This document shows positions 36,254-42,975 of a stretch of 42,975 nt of DNA, piece after piece. The notes beneath the pieces were generated by a model. That model was not told where the DNA came from. It searched no databases and worked only from the letters and a program-made list of their open reading frames with translations. Every line of letters starts with the position of its first letter. Position 1 is the stretch's first letter. The DNA is from Prevotellaceae bacterium. GTDB lineage: Bacteria; Bacteroidota; Bacteroidia; Bacteroidales; Bacteroidaceae. Both the position numbers and the translations under genes were made by a program. Location: assembly GCA_030531085.1 (NCBI GenBank), contig JAUNOM010000020.1, positions 1 to 42,975 on the forward strand, written 5' to 3'.

Positions 36254-37591
36254 TTAGATGTGTATGATATGTTCCACTGTCAGCTTGAGATTGTGTGCCC
36301 ACAGGAATACTGTAAGGAACAGTATGGCGCAGAGCACGGCCATGTTGAGGCGCGGCCGCCGCTCAACGGCCTTGAGAAGGTATGCCACCGCTATCGGTAT
36401 TGCGAAGGCCCAGTGCGCCGTCATGATGTAAACGTCGGCGTTGGCGAAGTTGAGTCCCACGTGAAGAAGCATATCAAAGAGGAACATCGACATCGTCATC
36501 CATACTAAACGTGACCTGCGTCCGCACCAGACACCTGCCGCGAAGAGCGCCAACAGCACGCACTCGCAGCCGTAGAACCACCAGTGCCCGTAGCGGACTA
36601 ATGGCGGACGCTTCCTGTTAGCATCCTCAAGGGTGTGCCTCTCGTGCAGTATGAAGCCCTCGCCGAATATGTTTTCCACCACAGACGGCCACCTGTCCAC
36701 GTGGTGCTCGGTGTTGGTTACAAAGCTGAAGTGTATCAGCTGCTGCTGTCTGTTACGCTTCAGCTCCGCCTTGTCGTGCTTCCAGCGCCGTGCAAAGGTC
36801 TTGTCCTTGTCCGCCTTCTTGCGCATCAGCTCGTTGTTGCTGCGTGTCTCCTCCGCCTGTGTGGTGCGTGTCTGGTAGACGTATGCCCCAAAGATGAGCG
36901 CCAGTGGCAGCAGGTAGACGGCGAAATGCCTTATGATACGCGGCAGAGGGCGGCGCCCCCATTGCGTGAACAGGTCCGCCAGACCCACCTTTACCATATT
37001 GGTGGTGGTGACACCTGTCGCCAGAAACAGCAGCGGCAGTGACTGCCACAGCGGCATGGCGCGCCGTTCCATGACGGCTTTTCCTGCAAGATACACTGTC
37101 AGCAGCAGCAGCGGCAGCGTTATGGACATGTGGTCCGGAGTGAAGGTCACAAGCATTATGTGCGAGAAGGAGAAGAACCATGCCGTCAGCAGCAGGCTCT
37201 TTGTGGCGCAGAGCATGGTGATGCGGCGCAGTATGCGGTACATCAGGACCCATGACAGGGTTCCGAGTACGGTCCATACCGCGGCGATTATGAATATGGC
37301 GCAGTTGATATTCCATTCCGACTTCATCCAGCTGTTCAGCTCGGCAAGCGGCCACATCATTGCAGCAAGCAGCGGATGGCGCTCCAATACGTACAGCGGC
37401 CTCCACTTGGAGACGGTGATGTACGTGAAAGGGTCAAAGCCCGACAGCTCGAACCTGTTGTAGAATGCGCTCCAGAACCCCACCTTCGGGTTTGTCCACA
37501 CATCGTAATGGTATTGCAGCATGAGCAGGTTCAGGGCAGCCATGATGGCGAGGCCTGACGCAATGACCATAAAACTCTCCTTGTTTCTCAT
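36254..37591 (-). CDS. Polytopic membrane protein, paralogue B
   Basis: Counting from ATG 37591 (MRNKESFMVIAS) this is a 445-residue membrane protein. A longer open frame extends to 38212 but its first 200 residues are a Gly/Arg/Gln-rich shadow of the upstream gene. Motifs match paralogues A and C: SGFDPFTY, ERHPLLA, FTPDHM, TGVTTTNMVKV, VENIFGEG and VYIMTAHWAFAIPIA. It is the most divergent copy: it lacks GIN before the IM[ST]xH motif and has a shorter cytoplasmic loop. It begins 5 bp after paralogue C, the tightest spacing in this operon except for overlapping genes. Confidence 0.8.
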   Translation of the reverse strand: MRNKESFMVIASGLAIMAALNLLMLQYHYDVWTNPKVGFWSAFYNRFELSGFDPFTYITVSKWRPLYVLERHPLLAAMMWPLAELNSWMKSEWNINCAIFIIAAVWTVLGTLSWVLMYRILRRITMLCATKSLLLTAWFFSFSHIMLVTFTPDHMSITLPLLLLTVYLAGKAVMERRAMPLWQSLPLLFLATGVTTTNMVKVGLADLFTQWGRRPLPRIIRHFAVYLLPLALIFGAYVYQTRTTQAEETRSNNELMRKKADKDKTFARRWKHDKAELKRNRQQQLIHFSFVTNTEHHVDRWPSVVENIFGEGFILHERHTLEDANRKRPPLVRYGHWWFYGCECVLLALFAAGVWCGRRSRLVWMTMSMFLFDMLLHVGLNFANADVYIMTAHWAFAIPIAVAYLLKAVERRPRLNMAVLCAILFLTVFLWAHNLKLTVEHIIHI

Positions 37592-37596
37592 TGTCT

Positions 37597-39033
37597 TCAG
37601 TTGATGTTGCGCACTATCACCGTCATGTTCCATGCCATGCACCACAGGGCTATGGCCGCTGTCAGTGCCGTCAAGGCCATGCTCTCCCTCCTCTTCAGCA
37701 GGTAACCCATGGCTATTGGCACCACGAACAGGTAGTGGGCGGACATTATGTATATCTCGTTTATGCCGAAGCCTAAGCCCATGTGCAGCGTCATGTCCAT
37801 GAGAAGCAGGGACATCGCCGTCCATAGGAACAGCCTTTTCCTGCCACACCATATACCGATAAGGAACAGGACGACCACGGCTGCCTCCACACTGTAGTTG
37901 GCATAGCGCCATATTCCCGTGTAGCGCACCACCACAGGGCGGCTCCTCATCACGTCTCCCAGTGCGTTCTCGCTGTGCAGCTGCACAGCCTCTCCGAACA
38001 GATTCTCCACTGCCGCGTCTGTCCTCGAGGTGCTCTGGTCCGTCCACCGCATGAACTCTCCGTCCATGAAGGGCTTGCCCATCTTGCTGTTGGCTTTCTT
38101 CTTGTTTGCGGCCAGCCTCTTCTCCTCGTCCCTCCTGTGCTTTATCGCATCCACCGCAGCCTTTATCGAGGCGCTGTCCTTGACCTGAATGGTGTCTGAG
38201 ACACTGCTCCACAGCCTGACGGCAGACACACTGTCGCGGCGTGCCTTGGCCTCATGGCGTGCCATTTCCTTAGGCCACTGCCACGTCTTGTACTCCCATT
38301 TCGCCACACCCCATATCAATGCCGACGGCAACACTACTCCAAGCAGCAGGAACTGCCATCTGAAGAACCTCTGACGGCGCGTCACCATGGCGGCAAGGAA
38401 CACCTTCAGACCGTTGTTTAGCGATATGCCTGCCGTCAGCATGAATAGCGCCACCGTCTGCCAAAGGTTCAGAGCGGAGCCGCGGCGCAGCTTCTCTCCA
38501 CCCAGCCACAGGGTCAGCAGCAGGCAGAACTGGGACATAACGAAGTGGTCCGGGGCAAGGGACGAGAGTATGATGTACCCGAATGAGAAGTACATCGCGG
38601 TCAGTGACAGCGCCGATCTGTAGCTTATGCCGATGACATTGCGCAGTATCCGGTACAGGAAGACGTATGAGTATGTGGAGCATACAATAAGCACCATGGC
38701 CGTGAGAACGGCCGCGAAGTTCATGCCTGTGAGCCATATCAGCCCCTGATTTGCCAGATATAGCGGATACATGAAGAACGCCAGCAGGGGGTGTCTGTAT
38801 ATGTTATAGGCAGGAAACCACTGTGATATGACCTCGTATGTCAGAGGGTCAAAGCCCGATACGGCGTATGTGTTGACGAAAAGCCTGTGATAGTTGTCCG
38901 AGAGGGCGGAAAACTTGTCCCAGTAGGCATATACGTTGATGGCGTTGATGATGATGAAATACATCACCGCCAGTGCCACAGGCCGCCGCTCCCCGGTGCG
39001 CAGCTCGAAGATGTTTATTATTCTTTGCAGCAT
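37597..39033 (-). CDS. Polytopic membrane protein, paralogue C
   Basis: This 478-residue membrane protein is the upstream member of the family trio. It has SGFDPLTY, YRHPLLA, LAPDHF, TAGISLNNGLKV, VENLFGEA and GINEIYIMSAHYLF with a following VPIA. A charged loop (about 260-330) rich in Lys, Arg and Ala separates two membrane halves. Candidate active-site residues are the Asp of SG[FY]D, the Arg-His of RHPLLA, the Asp-His of PDH and the His of IM[ST]xH. It starts 12 bp after a GT4 gene. A GT-C transferase or polymerase role is inference. Confidence 0.8.
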   Translation of the reverse strand: MLQRIINIFELRTGERRPVALAVMYFIIINAINVYAYWDKFSALSDNYHRLFVNTYAVSGFDPLTYEVISQWFPAYNIYRHPLLAFFMYPLYLANQGLIWLTGMNFAAVLTAMVLIVCSTYSYVFLYRILRNVIGISYRSALSLTAMYFSFGYIILSSLAPDHFVMSQFCLLLTLWLGGEKLRRGSALNLWQTVALFMLTAGISLNNGLKVFLAAMVTRRQRFFRWQFLLLGVVLPSALIWGVAKWEYKTWQWPKEMARHEAKARRDSVSAVRLWSSVSDTIQVKDSASIKAAVDAIKHRRDEEKRLAANKKKANSKMGKPFMDGEFMRWTDQSTSRTDAAVENLFGEAVQLHSENALGDVMRSRPVVVRYTGIWRYANYSVEAAVVVLFLIGIWCGRKRLFLWTAMSLLLMDMTLHMGLGFGINEIYIMSAHYLFVVPIAMGYLLKRRESMALTALTAAIALWCMAWNMTVIVRNIN

Positions 39034-39045
39034 ACCTTACACCTA

Positions 39046-40281
39046 TTATATATGTCCGTCATTACCGTCACCATCCCTGTAGACGGCCATATACCTCTCC
39101 GCCACGCTTCTCTCGCTGTACTGTTCCGTCACCTTCTCGCGTGCCGCCGTCGCCAGCCGTGCCGCGTTTGCGGTGTCTGTGACATAGCGTATGCCCTGTG
39201 CCAGGTCGTGCGCGTCCCTGTATCGCGCCACATATCCGTTCACCTTGTGGTCTATCATCTCCGGTATTCCGCCCACGTTGAAGCCAACGCACGGCGTACC
39301 TACCGCCATTGCCTCCATGATGGTGTTGGGCAGGTTGTCCTGCAGCGACGGTGTGACGAAGGCGTCAGCCGCCGCGTACAGTGCCGCCATGGTGTCCGCG
39401 CTGCTCACCTGGCCTGCACACACCGTGTGGACTCCCTGTGGCATCAGCGCTCTTGTGGCCTCCGCGTTCCCTCCAACGAGCACTACAGTGATGCTGTCCA
39501 GTTCCCCCAGCGCGCTGATAAGGTAGTCCAGCCCCTTGCGCTTGTCCGTAACCTTCTGGCATCCGAACAGTATCAGCGTGCCCTGTGCAGGCAGTCCCGT
39601 CATTGTTCTTGCCTCATTGCGCGGTATGTGGTGGAACACAGTGGTGTCAATGGGGTTTGGTATGGCCACCACCTTCTGTCCCCTGGCCAGCATACTGGCA
39701 CGGGCCATGCGTCCAAGCCATTCGCTGCACGTCACGAATGTGATGCGTCCGCCGCTGTATATCCTCTGTTTCTTAAGAAAAACGCTGCGTGACAGGTCGT
39801 CCGCCCCGCAGTCCTTCAGCAGCGGACAGTGTCCGCAACCCTTCTCGTACCGTGTGCACTCCTCGCTGTAATGGCATATTCCCGTCATGGGCCACTGGTC
39901 GTGCATGGTCCATACGATGCGCTTTCCGCTGTTGACGATGCGCTGCAGCGTCCTGATGGATATGAACCCCTGGTTCACCCAATGCAGGTGTATCACGTCA
40001 GCATCCTTAAATGCCTTTGTGCTTGTCACGTCATCGCCGCAGCAGGCAATGTCCACGGCAAACAGATTTCTGCCGCTCATGCCATTGGCAAGCCATATCT
40101 TCAGCCGTTCAAGCAGAAAGGGAACTCCGCCCCACTTCTCCTTCCACAGCGGAAGCCTTAGGTTCCTGCGGCACAGCATCGTCGCCTCCGCACCGTTGGC
40201 ATTGAGGGCGCGCATCAGTCTGTTGGCCGCAATGGCGGCCCCTCCCGTAGAGGCAAAGGTGCTAAGAATAAGTATCTTCAT
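39046..40281 (-). CDS. Family 4 glycosyltransferase (3)
   Basis: This 411-residue GT-B protein opens with MKILILSTFASTGGAAIAAN, a form frequent in Bacteroidetes capsule loci. It has an inner Cys-rich stretch (HYSEECTRYEKGCGHC, about 155-175) that may bind a metal or form disulfides. The donor-binding region includes FVTPSLQDNLPNTIMEAMAV. It begins 18 bp after the VanZ-like gene and ends 12 bp before paralogue C. It is the first glycosyltransferase of the operon, so it may start glycan elongation. Confidence 0.9.
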   Translation of the reverse strand: MKILILSTFASTGGAAIAANRLMRALNANGAEATMLCRRNLRLPLWKEKWGGVPFLLERLKIWLANGMSGRNLFAVDIACCGDDVTSTKAFKDADVIHLHWVNQGFISIRTLQRIVNSGKRIVWTMHDQWPMTGICHYSEECTRYEKGCGHCPLLKDCGADDLSRSVFLKKQRIYSGGRITFVTCSEWLGRMARASMLARGQKVVAIPNPIDTTVFHHIPRNEARTMTGLPAQGTLILFGCQKVTDKRKGLDYLISALGELDSITVVLVGGNAEATRALMPQGVHTVCAGQVSSADTMAALYAAADAFVTPSLQDNLPNTIMEAMAVGTPCVGFNVGGIPEMIDHKVNGYVARYRDAHDLAQGIRYVTDTANAARLATAAREKVTEQYSERSVAERYMAVYRDGDGNDGHI

Positions 40282-40299
40282 GTCTTTATTTATGTCCCT

Positions 40300-40701
40300 T
40301 TAACGGCACCGCCTTGAGAGCGTGATGTATATCCATCCTGCCGCCGCGCCTGTCAGCACTCCCACCGCGTTGCATACGGCGTCAAGCCAGTCGCCGGAGC
40401 GGCACGTTGTCAGATATGCCTGTGCCAGTTCCACCAGCCCTCCCATCGCCATCGGCAGCGCCATGCCGCCTGTCAGCAGTCTTTTCCAGGCCACATCGTG
40501 ACGGTGGCGTATGGCATATTCCACCCATATCACCGCTGTCAGTGTGCCATACATCACAAAGTGTGTCCACTTGTCTATGAAACTGACATTGTCAAGGGGC
40601 GTCTCCGGTATGGGAATCATGCACACCACCCATATAGTCACTATGACGGCTATGCTGAGAGGATAGTAAAGCCTTGAGTACTTCATAGTCATTCCATACA
40701 T
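40300..40701 (-). CDS. VanZ-like membrane protein
   Basis: This 133-residue protein has four hydrophobic segments and the VanZ-type core IDKWTHFVMYG followed by a long helix pair, with a conserved GLVELAQAYLTTCRSGDWLDAVCNAVG region. Starts at 40701, 40692 or 40686 are all possible; the first overlaps the preceding stop (TAATG). VanZ proteins are linked to glycopeptide resistance and envelope lipid functions in other bacteria; no activity is set here. Confidence 0.8.
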   Translation of the reverse strand: MYGMTMKYSRLYYPLSIAVIVTIWVVCMIPIPETPLDNVSFIDKWTHFVMYGTLTAVIWVEYAIRHRHDVAWKRLLTGGMALPMAMGGLVELAQAYLTTCRSGDWLDAVCNAVGVLTGAAAGWIYITLSRRCR

Positions 40702-42281
40702 TATTTATATAGGTAACGCTTGATGGAGCGCTTTGGCGTCTTCACGAACTCATGGTTCTGCAGCTCCAGGTCCGTAATCTGCTCGTAGGATGCCGACATA
40801 TTGTTCAGGTCATTGCAGTTCTTCTGCATCACCCTGTACAGCTTCTTGTCGTTAAGGCCCTGCTCGTATGCCTCGTCATAGTTTGGATATATCAGCGCCA
40901 CCAGTTTGTTGTTTCTCTGTACTATCAGGCTTTCTGTGACGTATGGCATACCGTTCAGCCTGTTCTCCAGCTCCTCGGGGTATATGTTCTGTCCTGACGG
41001 GCCCACTATCATGTTCTTCTTCCTGCCGCTGATGTACAGATACCCCTTCCTGTCCATCACGCCGAGGTCTCCCGTGTGGTACCATCCCCTCTCGTCAAGG
41101 GCCTCCTTTGTCGCCTCGGGGTTCTTGTTGTACCCCAGCATCATGTTCTTTCCCTTGACGAGTATCTCTCCCGGCACGGTGTCAGGCCTGTCGCTGTCTA
41201 TTCTGATCTTCATGTTACACACCGCCTGTCCGCATGAGCCGGGCCTGAATTTCTTCCTGTCACTGTATGTTATCATCGGTGCGCACTCCGTGGTGCCATA
41301 TCCTACGGCCAGTGGGAAGCCTATTGACAGCAGGTACTCCTCTGTGGTGCTGTTCAGCGCCACCCCTCCCGTCATCACCTGGTACAGGTTTCCGCCGAAG
41401 AACTCCATGGCCTTCTGGCGCATCATGCGCTTGAACACATGACCGGCTATCGGCACTTTTATCATGCTCATGGCCTTGCTCTTCTCCAGTTCGGGCATTA
41501 TCCGGTTGCGCACTATCTTCTCCAGCACCAAAGGCACGGCGAACACTATCCTCGGCTTCACCTCGGCAAAGGCCCTTGCCAGTATTGACGGCGACGGCAT
41601 ACGTGTGAGGAAGTACACGTGTGTGCCCTTGACGAACTGGTACAGGAACTCAACCATCATGCCATACATGTGCGCCATGGGCAGCAGGGCGAGGATGGTG
41701 GAGTCCTCCTTCAGTATCTTTCCGAAGGCACCCTCCGCAAACTCTATGTTGCTGAGCATCGCGCGGTATGGTATAAGCACTCCTTTTGAGAAGCCCGTGG
41801 TGCCGCTGGTGTAGTTTATCATGGCCACATCCTCATGCGATGTCTCGGGAGAATACTCTACATCATCAGGCCGTATGTTACGGTCTGTGGGTGTGCTGAT
41901 GTCGTCAAGGCACAGCAGTTGCTCCAGTTGTGGCGTCTGCCCCTTGTCCACCGCGTTGTATTTTGCGCGTGAGGCGTACAGTATTCTCGCCTCGCTGTGG
42001 TTCACTATGTTGTGTGTCTGCTCTGTTGTGAAGTCGTTAAGTATAGGCACTGGCACCGCACCGTATGTCATGGCGGCGAGGTATGCGATGGCCCACCGCG
42101 CGCTGTTGGTGCCGCAGATGGCCACCTTGTCACCGCGTTCCAGTCCCCACGCCTTGAACCTGGCGTGGCTGTGGCTTATGATTGCGGCCACATCGCTATA
42201 TAGAAATTCGTCACCCTTGTAATCCGAGAAAGCCGGTCTGCTCCAGTTGCTGATAATGCTTTTTTGTATTGTGGCAATCAT
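40701..42281 (-). CDS. AMP-dependent acyl-CoA synthetase/ligase
   Basis: This 526-residue ANL-superfamily enzyme has the P-loop-like motif MINYTSGTTGFSKGV, the A5 motif GYGTTECAPM, the A7 motif GWYHTGDLGVMD and the KRSIKRYLYK C-terminus with the catalytic lysine. It adenylates a carboxylate and normally passes it to CoA; a long-chain fatty acid is the most likely substrate. It is first in an eight-gene unit with VanZ-like and glycosyltransferase genes. That context favours supply of an acyl group for a lipid or for acylation of a glycan, but a general fatty-acid role is not excluded. Confidence 0.92.
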   Translation of the reverse strand: MIATIQKSIISNWSRPAFSDYKGDEFLYSDVAAIISHSHARFKAWGLERGDKVAICGTNSARWAIAYLAAMTYGAVPVPILNDFTTEQTHNIVNHSEARILYASRAKYNAVDKGQTPQLEQLLCLDDISTPTDRNIRPDDVEYSPETSHEDVAMINYTSGTTGFSKGVLIPYRAMLSNIEFAEGAFGKILKEDSTILALLPMAHMYGMMVEFLYQFVKGTHVYFLTRMPSPSILARAFAEVKPRIVFAVPLVLEKIVRNRIMPELEKSKAMSMIKVPIAGHVFKRMMRQKAMEFFGGNLYQVMTGGVALNSTTEEYLLSIGFPLAVGYGTTECAPMITYSDRKKFRPGSCGQAVCNMKIRIDSDRPDTVPGEILVKGKNMMLGYNKNPEATKEALDERGWYHTGDLGVMDRKGYLYISGRKKNMIVGPSGQNIYPEELENRLNGMPYVTESLIVQRNNKLVALIYPNYDEAYEQGLNDKKLYRVMQKNCNDLNNMSASYEQITDLELQNHEFVKTPKRSIKRYLYK

Positions 42282-42300
42282 GTAATGAATATTTTAACTG

Positions 42301-42331
42301 CAAAAGTACATTATTTTTTTCTGACTGCAAA
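42301..42331 (-). promoter_or_regulatory. Promoter of the ligase-VanZ-glycan operon
   Basis: On the minus strand TTTG (42328-42331), a 19-bp spacer and TACTTTTG (42301-42308) match the Bacteroidetes consensus exactly. The start codon is 19 bp further on, so the leader is very short. It is the only good promoter found for the eight genes down to 32683. Confidence 0.8.
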
Positions 42332-42390
42332 ATAATTCATGTATGAAATATGTCAGCCTTCTCAAAAAACGCTAAAGCTATCAAGTTACA

Positions 42391-42424
42391 GATTGTAAGT
42401 AAAACGGCCTTTTTACTTACAGTC
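42391..42424. repeat. Palindrome copy 1 (GATTGTAAGTAAAA type)
   Basis: The arms are GATTGTAAGTAAAA (42391-42404) and TTTTACTTACAGTC (42411-42424) with one mismatch and a 6-nt loop. A near-identical palindrome lies 380 bp away. It is part of a 64-codon open frame on the minus strand (42337-42531) that I do not consider a supported gene. Confidence 0.8.
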
Positions 42425-42975
42425 CGCATTTTGGAAAGTGCCGGTCTCACCTCGCGTTTTAGAGAGAAAGATGTCGCTTTTGTTGTCTTTGTCATGATGA
42501 AATGACGGCCCTCCTGTGCTATTTGATACATATCGGTGTGTAATATGATAGAGATTACGATGCTATTTGTATCTTATTACCATGTGAAAGCTATCAGATT
42601 GTGATGCAAAAAGGCCCTTTTTAGAGCCTTTTCACATTGCTGCTACAGTATGTGTGCAGGTTAACTGTAAAAGAGCCAATTAGTTATGTGAAATTGCGGA
42701 GAATGCGCTGTACGCGCCATAGGAAAAATAATTTTCAAATACGCGATTCTCAGAGGGGTGTGAAAACATGGATTGTAAGTAAAAAGCCTGTTTTACTTAC
42801 AATCTGAAAAATGAGGCATTTCGCTATGATGCCCTTTTCCGTCCTTCAGAGTTTAACGTCCGTGTCCTCCCTTTGCTGACAGGTATGCGTACATTTTGGG
42901 AGATTTTATAAAACAAATCGTTTGAAGTGTGGAAGTAAGTGTATAAATGATTGTTTCCTTCCTGTAAAACAATCA
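42425..42975. other. Gene-poor region at the window end
   Basis: Apart from palindrome copy 2, this stretch holds a 7-bp hairpin around 42606-42630 (AAAAGGC with GCCTTTT) and a hairpin at the very end (TGATTGTTT at 42948-42956 with AAACAATCA at 42967-42975). No convincing gene, tRNA or promoter was found. Confidence 0.5.
42771..42804. repeat. Palindrome copy 2 (GATTGTAAGTAAAA type)
   Basis: Perfect 14-bp arms, GATTGTAAGTAAAA (42771-42784) and TTTTACTTACAATC (42791-42804), with a 6-nt loop. The arms match copy 1, and the loop shares GCC. Such repeats are probably intergenic hairpin elements. Confidence 0.8.

Noticed and set aside
36254-38212. Longer 652-codon reading of paralogue B
   Set aside because: The first 200 codons overlap paralogue C in another frame and give a Gly/Gln/Arg-rich shadow; the ATG at 37591 gives a proper membrane protein with 5-bp spacing.
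38887-39792. 301-codon open frame on the plus strand
   Set aside because: It is antisense to a GT4 gene and paralogue C, rich in His, Cys and Arg, with no domain pattern.
42337-42531. 64-codon open frame on the minus strand
   Set aside because: Its C-terminal third is encoded by a palindrome that recurs nearby without coding; it probably reflects a repeat rather than a gene, though similar short frames may be annotated in relatives.

Overview
The window looks like chromosomal DNA from a Bacteroidales bacterium, most likely family Prevotellaceae. The evidence is Bacteroidetes-type promoters (a TAnnTTTG -7 element, sometimes with TTTG 19-20 bp upstream), a MurF-alanine racemase fusion, a DUF4271-hemD pair, a BspA-like leucine-rich-repeat surface protein with a C-terminal sorting-like tail, and a GH105/GH2 glycan-degrading pair. 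No rRNA, tRNA, CRISPR array, transposase or phage genes were recognised.

Layout. 1-1.7 kb: an AraC-type regulator divergent from a nitroreductase-family gene. 1.8-5.6 kb (minus): a compact rlpA-cca-umuD-umuC unit joining cell-envelope, tRNA-end and mutagenic-repair functions. 5.8-12 kb (plus): a short PurH-like protein with only the IMP cyclohydrolase domain, then mreB, mreC, mreD, the PBP2 gene mrdA and an orphan sensor kinase; rodA does not follow mrdA. 12.1-13.85 kb: an AT-rich island bounded by two 172-bp direct repeats, each with a perfect 20-bp palindrome. The island holds a frameshifted Abi_2/HEPN abortive-infection gene preceded by a promoter and a terminator-like structured leader, a candidate small RNA. 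13.9-16.9 kb: the BspA-like gene and its long leader. 16.9-24.1 kb (plus): a radical SAM protein, a low-complexity inverted repeat, GH105, GH2 and murF-alr. 24.1-31 kb (minus): rpsO, metK, DUF4271, hemD, rnpA, yidD, tyrS and a polysaccharide flippase. 31.4-32.5 kb: a lone GT2 glycosyltransferase. 32.7-42.3 kb (minus): an eight-gene operon from one well-matched promoter, encoding an AMP-dependent acyl-CoA ligase-like protein, a VanZ-like protein, three GT4 glycosyltransferases and three paralogous polytopic membrane proteins. 42.3-43 kb: gene-poor DNA with repeated palindromes.

The two most interesting regions are the repeat-bounded Abi/RNA island, which looks like a small defence cassette that has decayed or contains a one-base sequence error, and the glycan operon with three divergent copies of one membrane family interleaved with glycosyltransferases. 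The membrane family keeps conserved D, H and R motifs that suggest an enzyme of the GT-C or polymerase type. The rest is mostly conserved Bacteroidales housekeeping gene order.
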